Positions 7,524 to 15,040 of a DNA stretch of 17,562 nucleotides are shown here, piece by piece; the first letter of the stretch is position 1, and each line of letters starts with the position of its first letter. The translations under genes were made by a program, and so were the position numbers. The stretch is from the NCBI GenBank assembly GCA_002455255.1, contig DKKL01000026.1, positions 1 through 17,562 of the forward strand. The letters are read 5' to 3'. The notes under the pieces are model-generated. The model saw nothing but the letters and a program-made list of their open reading frames with translations. It was not told the DNA's origin and ran no database searches. The DNA comes from Candidatus Tepidiaquacellales bacterium UBA6667. Lineage in GTDB: Bacteria; Bacteroidota; Ignavibacteria; Tepidaquicellales; Tepidaquicellaceae.

Positions 7524-9140
7524 TTATCTCTTATTTAAAATATCACAAACTTCACTTAATTTCTTTTCAGAATTCTTAATTAATATTTCTCCTTCTTGTA
7601 ATACTTTATTCTTGAATTTTTCATCTGTAATCTGTGGAAGGTTTATTTCTACATTTTTGAACGCACCCCAGATTCCTGTTTCAAGAATTTTTGCACCTAC
7701 CTCTAAATCACTCTTTGAGGCAATATTCCCATGCTTTGCCATCTCTTTCAATGTCTCCCAACATTCATTTCCTGTGTTCATTACTTTAAGTGGAACTTCT
7801 ACTGCTTTCTTCAAACCTTCTTGCATCTTTTCTTCTCTCTGCTTTATTTCTGCTTCCGTCTTCTTTGGCATTTTCATCGCTTTCATATAATCATTGAATG
7901 CATTTGTATCTGCATCTATCATTGAAATTAATTCTTTCATTTTATTATGCAATGGTGGAATTAGTTGTCTCATAGTTGAGTCAAGTTTTTCAAATTTTTT
8001 ATTTCCGTATGTCATCCAGCCGACCATTGCCCCTAATCCTGCTCCTAATGATGCGGCTAATGCTGAAACACTTCCACCGCCTGGTGCTGATGTCCTTGCT
8101 CCTACAAGCTCAACAAAATCTCTAACAGTTAATGATGCAAGTGGTTCTTCATTCTCTTTATCAAGCATATATTCAATGATGCGTTTTTCAGGGATAAACG
8201 GTGAAATGGAAGATAGTCCCATTCTTTCTATTACTAATCTGATTTTCTGCTTTTCATCAAGTATAAATAAATTTTCCTTATTCATATAATACTCTGCTGC
8301 CATTAGCATTGCCTCTAAAGGTATAAGCCCCACTAATTCACTGCCACAAACCGCAAGGTTTAGTTCCTTTGCATCTTTAACGCATTCTTCAAACGCTATA
8401 TGAGGTGGAGTGATTTTGTAATTATCAAGATTTATTGAAACCTGTGCCATTCCATATTCATCCACATACCAACCAATACCTTTTGTCGCTTTCAATCTGC
8501 CGGGTTTTCCGTCTCCTCGTCCCTGTTCTCTAATGTTCAGTGCAATTCTGTGTGCTTGTTCTTTTGTTCCTAAAATATTTACGTTATATGCAATCAGAAA
8601 AAATCTGGCTCCCGTAGCTGTTGCTCCTGATTTAGGTAAAAATTCAGCAGGTCCAAAATCCGGTTTCCACTCTGCTTTATATATCTTTTCTTTAATTCCT
8701 TCATACTCACCTGCTCTTATCTGCTTTAACATTTTTCTATCTGGGTTTTGTGAAGCTTCTTCATATAAATAAATGGGAATTCCTAATTCATTTCCTGCTC
8801 TTTCACCATATTTCTTTGCACACTCAACACATTCTTCCATTGTAACATTTGCCACCGGTACAAACGGTACAACATCTACTGCTCCCATTCTCGGATGTTC
8901 ACCGCTGTGTTTGGTCATATCTATAAGTTCAGTTGCAGTTTTTGTAAACTGAAATGCTGCCTCTACCACTCCTTCAGGATCTCCGACAAATGTAAAAACT
9001 GTTCTGTTGGTTGATTTACCCGGGTCCACATCTAAGAGTGTAACTCCGGAAACTTTTCTCACAGCTTCGGCACAAGCATTAATTATGTTTTCATCTCTGC
9101 CTTCAGAAATATTTGGCACACATTCAATGATTTTTTTCAT
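7524..9140 (-). CDS. ftcD: Bifunctional glutamate formiminotransferase / formimino-THF cyclodeaminase
   Basis: A 538-aa fusion enzyme acting at the histidine-degradation/folate junction: it moves the formimino group from formiminoglutamate to tetrahydrofolate, then deaminates it to 5,10-methenyl-THF. The formiminotransferase N-terminal subdomain starts at MKKIIECVPNISEGR. H82 in KHSGEHPRMGAVDVVPF is at the position known as catalytic in the porcine enzyme. The second FT subdomain covers roughly residues 180-300 (GARFFLIAYNVN, KGIGWYVDEYGMAQVS). The cyclodeaminase domain begins near residue 335 (SLTVRDFVELVGARTSAPGG, helical thereafter). The fused form and length match the animal FTCD arrangement (about 541 aa). 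No hutH, hutU or hutI is present in this window. Confidence 0.95.
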   Translation of the reverse strand: MKKIIECVPNISEGRDENIINACAEAVRKVSGVTLLDVDPGKSTNRTVFTFVGDPEGVVEAAFQFTKTATELIDMTKHSGEHPRMGAVDVVPFVPVANVTMEECVECAKKYGERAGNELGIPIYLYEEASQNPDRKMLKQIRAGEYEGIKEKIYKAEWKPDFGPAEFLPKSGATATGARFFLIAYNVNILGTKEQAHRIALNIREQGRGDGKPGRLKATKGIGWYVDEYGMAQVSINLDNYKITPPHIAFEECVKDAKELNLAVCGSELVGLIPLEAMLMAAEYYMNKENLFILDEKQKIRLVIERMGLSSISPFIPEKRIIEYMLDKENEEPLASLTVRDFVELVGARTSAPGGGSVSALAASLGAGLGAMVGWMTYGNKKFEKLDSTMRQLIPPLHNKMKELISMIDADTNAFNDYMKAMKMPKKTEAEIKQREEKMQEGLKKAVEVPLKVMNTGNECWETLKEMAKHGNIASKSDLEVGAKILETGIWGAFKNVEINLPQITDEKFKNKVLQEGEILIKNSEKKLSEVCDILNKR

Positions 9141-9208
9141 TTTCAGTAATAAAAGAATTTAATTTTTGAAAAATTTAATTATGTAAAATTATTCCGGATT
9201 TATTATTC

Positions 9209-10087
9209 TCAGGTATATATCAGTTTCAGGAATCTTCCGAGCCCGTCTTCATCATTGGAAAATTCAGTTACGTAATCCGCATCCGCCTTCAACTCTCCAA
9301 CTGCGTTCTGAAGTGCAATATTTATTCCGCCAAATTTGAATAACTCTCTGTCATTATACCAGTCACCAAATACAGCAACCTCATCTCTTTTTAATTTCAA
9401 AATTTTTGTCACCTGTTCCACACCTGTTTTTTTGGAAATCTTAGACCGCCTTGCCTCAAGATTATAAACTCCTCTGTGAGATTGTGACCTGAAATATTTT
9501 GCTGATAAATGTAATTTAAAAGGAAAGCTAAGTTTATTCTGAATTTTTTTTATTGTATGTTTGTCATTTCCCATCATAATTATTTCAATCGTATTATTCA
9601 TATAATTTTTATATGAGTTGATAAGTTCATAGTTCGTTCCGATTCTGCCCATAAAATCTTTTAAAACGGAATTATCCTCAGTATATACTATCATATCATT
9701 TGTGCATAAAGCTATCTTGCAAAAATATTTTTCTGCAAGTTTCAGAGCCAGTTCCACTTTCTTAGGTTTAATTAAAAATTTGTTTATTACATTTCCGTTT
9801 ATATCGGCTATATATGAGCCGTTTAATGTAATTAATGGAGCAGATATATTTAAATCTTTCGCTATGGGGACAACGGAAGAATGTATTCTTTGAGTTGCTA
9901 AAGTTAAATTAATATTTTTAGATTTCAGATCTTTAAGTATTGCTTTGGTCTCGGCGCCTACTTCTCCCTGATTATTTATTATCGTTCCGTCAATATCGGA
10001 AACTATTAATTTTACTTTTTCAAATCTCCTTTTTATCTCCTCTAAACTTAATTTTTCTTTCATTCGAAGTTTTAATTGTAAGAACAT
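9209..10087 (-). CDS. Cof-type HAD hydrolase
   Basis: A HAD-superfamily phosphatase of the Cof/YbiV (type IIB) group. Motif I is IVSDIDGTI (D31 nucleophile, D33). Motif II is the Thr/Ser in LTLATQR. The C2B cap lies between about residues 85 and 205. Motif III is a Lys near the cap exit (KISKKTGV), and motif IV is GDWYND. Such enzymes dephosphorylate sugar phosphates, PLP or flavin precursors, and the substrate here is unknown. The start is uncertain: besides the ATG at 10087, an in-frame ATG at 10063 gives MKEKLSLEEIKRRF and a more usual short leader before motif I. The gene is divergent from the YggS-led operon. Confidence 0.9.
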   Translation of the reverse strand: MFLQLKLRMKEKLSLEEIKRRFEKVKLIVSDIDGTIINNQGEVGAETKAILKDLKSKNINLTLATQRIHSSVVPIAKDLNISAPLITLNGSYIADINGNVINKFLIKPKKVELALKLAEKYFCKIALCTNDMIVYTEDNSVLKDFMGRIGTNYELINSYKNYMNNTIEIIMMGNDKHTIKKIQNKLSFPFKLHLSAKYFRSQSHRGVYNLEARRSKISKKTGVEQVTKILKLKRDEVAVFGDWYNDRELFKFGGINIALQNAVGELKADADYVTEFSNDEDGLGRFLKLIYT

Positions 10088-10189
10088 TTCTCAAAAAAAA
10101 ATATTAAATTCTATATTCATTATAAATGAATAAATTTATATTTTTACAATAACATATAACGCAAATACCGGCTTTTAAACCCTGTATGT

Positions 10190-10909
10190 TTGATTATTTT
10201 TAATTTTTCACAATTGACCGATTACATATTAAATAACTATTCTAATTTAACATCTGATATAAAATCTATATGCAGTAAATGCGGTGTGGATTATAATGAT
10301 TTAACTTTAATTGCCGTTAGTAAGACTTTTCCTTCATCAGATATTAAACGATTATTTGACTTTGGACACAAAGATTTTGGTGAAAATAAAGTTCAGGAAT
10401 TAATCCAAAAAAATTTAGAACTTAAAAATCCCGACATAAATTGGCATTTAATCGGACATCTTCAAACTAACAAAGTTAAATACATTATTGATTTTGTTCA
10501 TTTAATTCACTCAGTTGATAGTTTGAAGTTGGCTCTGGAGATACAAAAAAGAGCATCTGCAATTTCAAAAGTAAAAAACATACTCGTCCAGGTTAATATT
10601 TCAAATGAAATCAGTAAATCCGGAGTAAATCCGTCTGAATTAAAAAAGTTAGTAAAAGAAATTTCATATTTTGAAAACATTAAAGTAATTGGTTTAATGA
10701 CAATTGGCTCTCTTACGAATGAAAGAAATATAATAAGAAAAAATTTTAAAGATATGAAAAATTTATATGATGAATTATTGATTGATAATTCCGATTTTAA
10801 GTATCTTTCAATGGGTATGTCCTCCGATTTTGATATTGCCATCGAAGAAGGTGCCAATATGCTGAGAATCGGGAGCAGCATTTTCGGTAACAGAAACTAT
10901 AAATTATAA
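10190..10909 (+). CDS. yggS: YggS/PLPBP family pyridoxal-phosphate protein
   Basis: A PLP homeostasis protein of the YggS/YlmE/PROSC family: a single TIM-barrel domain that holds PLP but has no known catalytic activity. The PLP lysine is K45 in TLIAVSKTF. Family motifs DFGENKVQE, WHLIGHLQTNK, VNISNEISKSG, GLMTIGS and the phosphate-binding end (SMGMSSDFDIAIEEGANMLR) are all present. No in-frame ATG fits the N-terminus. Both candidate starts are TTG: 10190 (239 aa) or 10214 (231 aa, MTDYILNNYSN), and the second gives a leader closer to the usual family length. An ATG at 10186 is out of frame and stops after five codons. The gene leads a tight operon with divIVA (6-bp gap). Confidence 0.93.
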   Translation: MIIFNFSQLTDYILNNYSNLTSDIKSICSKCGVDYNDLTLIAVSKTFPSSDIKRLFDFGHKDFGENKVQELIQKNLELKNPDINWHLIGHLQTNKVKYIIDFVHLIHSVDSLKLALEIQKRASAISKVKNILVQVNISNEISKSGVNPSELKKLVKEISYFENIKVIGLMTIGSLTNERNIIRKNFKDMKNLYDELLIDNSDFKYLSMGMSSDFDIAIEEGANMLRIGSSIFGNRNYKL

Positions 10910-10915
10910 TACATT

Positions 10916-11545
10916 ATGAATCTCACATCAAAAGAAATCAAAAAAAACGATTTTAAAAAAACATTCAGAGGATATGACATTAATGAAGTAGATGCATTCC
11001 TCGAAACTGTGAGCAATCATTATGATAAACTTCTGATTGAAAACAAAAACCTTTCAGATAAGATTAAAAGTCTCACTTCTGATATAAATATTTATAAAGA
11101 AAACGAACTGACACTTCAAAAAGCCATAGTAAAATCTCAAGACCTTGCTGATGAAATAATTGCGAACGCAAAAAAGAAAGCAGAAATAATTGTTCGTGAA
11201 GGTGAACTTAACAACGTTAAGCTCAGTCAGGATGTAAGTGAAGATATAATTAATAAAAGAAATGAACTGGAAGAAATTAAGTTGAAAAATGAACGACTGA
11301 TTGAAGAAACAAAAAATTTCCTTATTGATAAATTAACGGAATTTGAAGATTTTATTAAAAATAAAAGAATCTTCAAGATGGAACTTACTAACCATAAATC
11401 CGGACAACAGGAATATGAGAAAGAACTTGAGGACAAGATAAAATCAGCAATAAATATACTGCCCGGCTCTTCTGCTAAATCTCACTCTTCTGGGTTAAAT
11501 GAAATTCAAGGTTCTTCTTTTGATGACACATTCGAAGCTAAATAA
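10916..11545 (+). CDS. divIVA: DivIVA-domain coiled-coil protein
   Basis: A 209-aa cytoplasmic coiled-coil protein. Residues 1-45 match the DivIVA N-terminal membrane-curvature-binding domain (LTSKEIKKNDFKKTFRGYD, then EVDAFLETV). The diagnostic FKKTFRGYDxxEVDxFL pattern is complete. The rest is charged heptad-rich helix (about 45-180), with a Ser-rich, low-complexity tail. DivIVA-type proteins localise at poles or septa and recruit other proteins. The gene follows yggS by 6 bp. In Firmicutes yggS (ylmE) and divIVA lie in the same cell-division cluster with sepF, ylmG and ylmH between them, and here the intervening genes are absent. A division or polarity role is likely from the family but not shown. 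Confidence 0.88.
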   Translation: MNLTSKEIKKNDFKKTFRGYDINEVDAFLETVSNHYDKLLIENKNLSDKIKSLTSDINIYKENELTLQKAIVKSQDLADEIIANAKKKAEIIVREGELNNVKLSQDVSEDIINKRNELEEIKLKNERLIEETKNFLIDKLTEFEDFIKNKRIFKMELTNHKSGQQEYEKELEDKIKSAINILPGSSAKSHSSGLNEIQGSSFDDTFEAK

Positions 11546-11557
11546 AATTTCCCGATT

Positions 11558-12358
11558 TTGCATCAGGTACACTCCATAGCTTTAGAACATATTTCAAAAT
11601 TTATAAGCGGAAATTATACAACAGGTATTATTCTCGGAACCGGACTTGGCGGGCTTGTTAACAAAATAAATATTTCTCACACTCTCGATTATGACTCCAT
11701 TCCCGGCTTTCCGGTTTCGACAGTTGAGTTTCATCATGGCAAACTTATCTTTGGAAAGCTTAGCGGAAAAAACATTATTGCTATGCAAGGCAGATTCCAC
11801 TTATACGAAGGATATTCACCTTATGATATCACCTTTCCGATTCATATCTTTAAAGCTCTCGGAGTAAAAGATTTGATTATTTCAAATGCTTGTGGTGCGT
11901 TAAATCCTGCATTCAGAAAAACAGAACTTATGTTAATTAATTCACACATAAATTTTCACTTTGATTCTCCTTTGAAAAATTTTAATTTCAAATATAATTA
12001 TAATTCTCACTATATGTATGATTCAGATTTGTTAAATCTTGCAGAATCAGTAGCGGAAGAAAATGAAATTTTTATTCATAAAGGTGTATATGCCACAGTT
12101 CAAGGTCCTAACCTGGAAACAAGAGCAGAATACCGAATGTTAAGAAAATTAGGTGCTGATGTTGTCGGTATGTCAACTATTCCTGAATTGCTTATCTCAT
12201 CCAAACTGGGAATCAGAACACTTGGTATCTCTATTATAACAGATGAAGGATTTCCTGATACTTTAAAAGTTGCTTACCTTAAAGATATTGTCGAAGCAGC
12301 TCAGGTCGCAGAAAAAAATCTTGTTAAACTCACTGAAAACTTAATCAAAAAATTATAA
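11558..12358 (+). CDS. punA: Purine nucleoside phosphorylase
   Basis: A 266-aa trimeric-type (family II) purine nucleoside phosphorylase, which cleaves purine nucleosides with phosphate to base and ribose 1-phosphate. Phosphate-binding residues are T28 in ILGTGLGG, R79 and H81 in QGRFHLYEGY, and S206. Base and sugar contacts are Y83, E187 in GPNLETRAE and M205 in VVGMSTIPE. The residue equal to human N243 is D229 (ITDEG). The loop around residues 130-158, where classical PNPs have HINLxGxNPL...RFPxMSD, is diverged (INFHFDSPLKNFNF). The start is a TTG 12 bp after the divIVA stop and gives a normal N-terminus. The gene is followed after 3 bp by a second PNP-like gene. Confidence 0.92.
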   Translation: MHQVHSIALEHISKFISGNYTTGIILGTGLGGLVNKINISHTLDYDSIPGFPVSTVEFHHGKLIFGKLSGKNIIAMQGRFHLYEGYSPYDITFPIHIFKALGVKDLIISNACGALNPAFRKTELMLINSHINFHFDSPLKNFNFKYNYNSHYMYDSDLLNLAESVAEENEIFIHKGVYATVQGPNLETRAEYRMLRKLGADVVGMSTIPELLISSKLGIRTLGISIITDEGFPDTLKVAYLKDIVEAAQVAEKNLVKLTENLIKKL

Positions 12359-12361
12359 ATT

Positions 12362-13204
12362 ATGTCAGCAAAATATGAAGATGTAATTCTTACATCAGTC
12401 TTTATAAAATCAAAGTTCCCTAAAAATTTTAAACCGGATGTTTGCCTTATCGTTGATGATAAATATAAATTGCCGGGAAATTTTAAATTTAATAATTCTA
12501 TTGACCTATCTGATATTCCACATATCTTCAGTATAAATATTCCTCCGGGAAAATCATCTCTGACACTTGCAAAAATTGGTAGTGTAAATTTATTGATTTA
12601 TAGAAACAGATTAAATTTTTATGACGGATATTCTATGGATGATATTGGACACATTATATATGCACTAAAATTTTCAGGAATAAAAAAAATTCTTTCTATT
12701 GAATCGTGCGGATATTTAAATCCGAGATTTTCGGGAGGAGAAATTTCTGTTGTATATGATCATATCAACTTAATGGGAGATAATCCGCTGATAGGTAAGA
12801 ATGACAGCAAACTCGGAGTTCGGTTTCCTGATATGAGCGATTGTTACAGCAAGAAACAATTTGATATTATTTCATCAATTCTTTTAAAAAATAATATCAA
12901 AGCAAACGAATCTGTTTATGTCGGTTTAACAGGACCATCTTCTGAAACCGATGCTGAAGCTCGCTTCTATCGTGAAATTGGTGGAGATGTTGCCGGCTAC
13001 TCTCTCATTCCTGAAAATATCACCGCTGTCCATTGCGGACTTAAATTTTCTGCAATTGCTTTGCTTGATAAAAATCTCGTTGCCGATGTTATGATGGAAG
13101 ATAAACGCTCTGAAAAAGAAATTTTATCCGCATCAAAAAAAGATTATCAGAAAGCCAATAAATTATTGAATTCTGTTCTTGAAACTATACTATATACAAT
13201 TTAA
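12362..13204 (+). CDS. PNP-like paralogue lacking the phosphate loop
   Basis: A 280-aa protein clearly of the purine nucleoside phosphorylase fold but with altered active-site residues. It keeps DHINLMGDNPLIG (133-145), RFPDMSD (154-160), GPSSETDAE with E195, and R83 and Y87. The N-terminal GTGLGG phosphate loop is replaced by VDDKYKLPG, the phosphate His is N85 (RNRLNFYDGY), and the Met of VGMST is Y213 (AGYSLIPE). D236 sits where the first paralogue has D229. Residues it keeps near 133-160 are the ones the upstream PNP has lost. It may be a subunit or regulator of the upstream enzyme, a transferase with another substrate, or an inactive remnant under selection. The reading frame is intact, which argues against a pseudogene. 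Confidence 0.85.
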   Translation: MSAKYEDVILTSVFIKSKFPKNFKPDVCLIVDDKYKLPGNFKFNNSIDLSDIPHIFSINIPPGKSSLTLAKIGSVNLLIYRNRLNFYDGYSMDDIGHIIYALKFSGIKKILSIESCGYLNPRFSGGEISVVYDHINLMGDNPLIGKNDSKLGVRFPDMSDCYSKKQFDIISSILLKNNIKANESVYVGLTGPSSETDAEARFYREIGGDVAGYSLIPENITAVHCGLKFSAIALLDKNLVADVMMEDKRSEKEILSASKKDYQKANKLLNSVLETILYTI

Positions 13205-13214
13205 TTTTATAACT

Positions 13215-14237
13215 ATGAACGGTCATCTTTCAATTCCAAAAATGTATAAACTTTTTATCGGAGGCAAATTCACTCGCACCGAATCCGAAAGATATTTGGA
13301 AGTGTTAAATCCCTCAACAGGCACAAAACTCTGCAATATCTCTCGTGCTTCCCGTAAGGATGTCCGAAATGCAGTCCTCGCAGCCCGTATTGCTCAGTCT
13401 GCTTGGGCTTCAAAAAGCGATTATGAAAGAGGACAGATTTTATACCGCCTTGCTGAAATGCTTGAAACCAACAAAGAAAGATTTATTTCAGAAATTAAAT
13501 TAGCTTCATCAGTTTCTACATCAGATGCACGCAAAGAAATTAATGCTTGTATTGATTTGATTATTTATTACGCAGGTTTTTGTGATAAGTGGGTTCAGCT
13601 TTCCGGCTCTGTAAATCCCGTTCAGTCAGGATATTTTAATTTTTCAATTCCTGAACCCGTTGGCGTTGTTGCTGTTGTTCTTCCATCAACTTTAAACTTG
13701 TTACCGCTCATTTCGCGTATCTGTCCTGTCATTGCTTCAGGTAATTCCTGTGTAGTTTTAATTAATGAAATAAATCCCTTACCGACACTTAGTTTTGCAG
13801 AAGTTATCGCTACCTCTGATATTCCTGGTGGAGTAATCAATTTACTTTCCGGTCAACATAATGAATTAATCCCACACCTCTGCGGACATATGGATGTAAA
13901 CTCCATTGACGCATCAGTTACTTCGGTTAATGAACTTAAACAATTTCAGGAACTCGCATCAATAAACATAAAACGACTAAATGTTTATTCCTCATCTGTC
14001 ATTCTGCCTGCCCCTACGGGGAGTCAGCTTGTAGCTTGTCCCGATTCATCGGGAAAGAATCCTCCTTATGTCATTCTGAGGGAGCGAGCAGCTTGTCCCG
14101 ATTCATCGGGAACCGAAGAATCTCTTATAAAATTCATTAGTCAAATAAACTTCTTCAATAAATCTCAAACCTGTAATCTCGAAAACATAACAAAATTCAC
14201 CGAACTAAAAACCGTCTGGCACACATCAGCATTATAA
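13215..14237 (+). CDS. Shortened aldehyde-dehydrogenase-like protein with repeat-derived insert
   Basis: A 340-aa protein similar only to the N-terminal NAD-binding part of aldehyde dehydrogenases (YKLFIGGKF, RYLEVLNPSTG, SEIKLASSV, EPVGVVAVVLPSTLNLLP, PVIASGNSCVVL, IPGGVINLLSG). Key parts are changed or absent: the PWNFP-type motif is LPSTLN, the cofactor lysine of VLKPAE is not present (VLINEI), and the catalytic Glu (ELGG) and Cys domain are missing. It is therefore unlikely to be a normal dehydrogenase. Residues ~261-303 are encoded by two units of the dispersed palindromic repeat found downstream. The native frame resumes to a plausible end (FTELKTVWHTSAL). ATG at 13215 is preferred over an upstream TTG at 13179 that overlaps the PNP-like gene. 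It is the last gene of the yggS operon. Confidence 0.75.
   Translation: MNGHLSIPKMYKLFIGGKFTRTESERYLEVLNPSTGTKLCNISRASRKDVRNAVLAARIAQSAWASKSDYERGQILYRLAEMLETNKERFISEIKLASSVSTSDARKEINACIDLIIYYAGFCDKWVQLSGSVNPVQSGYFNFSIPEPVGVVAVVLPSTLNLLPLISRICPVIASGNSCVVLINEINPLPTLSFAEVIATSDIPGGVINLLSGQHNELIPHLCGHMDVNSIDASVTSVNELKQFQELASINIKRLNVYSSSVILPAPTGSQLVACPDSSGKNPPYVILRERAACPDSSGTEESLIKFISQINFFNKSQTCNLENITKFTELKTVWHTSAL
13997..14122 (+). repeat. Two palindromic repeat units inserted in frame within the ALDH-like gene
   Basis: Unit 1 (13997-14062) and unit 2 (14069-14122) each begin TGTCATTCTG and end AGAATC. Both contain the inner hairpin CCCGATTCATCGGG, and unit 1 also has the CCCCTACGGGG hairpin. The stretch is 126 bp, divisible by three, and the frame stays open through it, giving ILPAPTG and twice ACPDSSG. 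The same sequences recur outside any gene at 14261-14805. Confidence 0.88.
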
Positions 14238-14260
14238 GTAATAAACCCTCAACCAACAAT

Positions 14261-14805
14261 ATCATTCTACCTGCCCCTACGGGGAGCGAGCGTAGCGACG
14301 AAGAATCCCGTACACACCTGTCATTCTGATCTCTACTTGTCAGGAGAAAAATTTTGTAAACCAAATTATCACTTTCAAAGTCCCCCTTTGGAGGGGGATT
14401 TAGGGGGAGGATAATAATATATAATAAAATGTCATTCTGCCTGCCCCTACGGGGAGCGAAGCAGCCTGTCCCAATGCCTGTTATCGGGAAAGAATCTCAA
14501 TCAAAGTCCCCCTTTGGAGGGGGATTTAGGGGGAGGATAATAATAAATTATAAAATGTCATTCTGCTTGCCCCTACGGGGAGGGAGCGTAGCGACGAAGA
14601 ATCCCATACACACCTGTCATTCTGCTTGCCCCTTCGAAGCAGTCTGTCCCGACCTGTCGGGAAAGAATCCTCCATATGTCATTCTGAGGAGCGTAGCGAC
14701 GAAGAATCCCATACACACCTGTCATTCTGCCAGCCCCTACGGGGATGAGCGTAGCGACAAAGAATCCCATACACACCTGTCATTCTGAGCGAAGCGAAGA
14801 ATCCC
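14261..14805. repeat. Cluster of about eight mosaic palindromic repeat units
   Basis: Units start near 14261, 14319 (partial), 14430, 14556, 14615, 14677, 14720 and 14778. Each is bounded by TGTCATTCTG and (A)AGAATCC, whose ATTCT/AGAAT ends are inverted. The shortest unit (14778-14805) has only AGCGAAGCGA inside. Longer units carry CTGCCCCTACGGGGAG and/or a CCCGAC..GTCGGG-type hairpin inside. Four junctions share the spacer ATACACACC or GTACACACC between AGAATCCC and the next TGTCATTCTG. The region is clearly GC-richer than its surroundings. No credible gene is present. Confidence 0.9.
14376..14582. repeat. 81-bp direct repeat, 126-bp period
   Basis: Copies at 14376-14456 and 14502-14582 share AAAGTCCCCCTTTGGAGG, then GGGATTTAGGGGGAGGATAA, then TGTCATTCTG and CCCCTACGGGGAG, with a few mismatches in the AT-rich middle. 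The TCCCCC/GGGGGA arms can form a hairpin. The two copies contain the starts of two of the TGTCATTCTG units, so the duplication happened after, or together with, their nesting. Confidence 0.85.
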
Positions 14806-14985
14806 ATAAATAATTATAACAATCCACAATCAAAGTATCCAAATAAAAGTCCCCTCCGTAGCAGCCTGTCCCGATTTATCGGGAGGATTAAAGCAACTAA
14901 TTATATATCAACACAACTTCTCGGAAAAGACTCCTGAGTATCTAATCAAATCACCAATTCCACCACAACTAATTAAATTCCATAG

Positions 14986-15014
14986 GTAGGGACACGCCAT
15001 GGCGTGTCCACTAC
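14986..15014. repeat. GGACACGCCATGGCGTGTCC palindrome
   Basis: A perfect 20-bp palindrome at 14990-15009, extended by GTAG on the left and CTAC on the right with one unpaired A. The form is that of a dispersed palindromic element. Only one copy is in the window. Confidence 0.75.
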
Positions 15015-15040
15015 AAAGTATCCCACTAACAAAACCACCA

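Noticed and set aside
10114..10132. TATTCAT/ATGAATA inverted repeat in the divergent region, possible operator
   Set aside because: A 7-bp AT-only inverted repeat is expected by chance in DNA this AT-rich, and no regulator is nearby.
13179..13214. TTG start giving a longer ALDH-like protein
   Set aside because: The added residues are encoded inside the end of the preceding gene and resemble no ALDH N-terminus. The ATG at 13215 fits better.
14429..14788. 119-aa open frame over the repeat cluster
   Set aside because: Its protein is only the translation of the repeats (CLPLRG, NPIHTCHS repeated). It has no independent start signal or recognisable domain.
14261..14805. CRISPR array
   Set aside because: The repeats vary in length and content while the spacers are constant, and there is no cas gene. 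This is the opposite of CRISPR structure.
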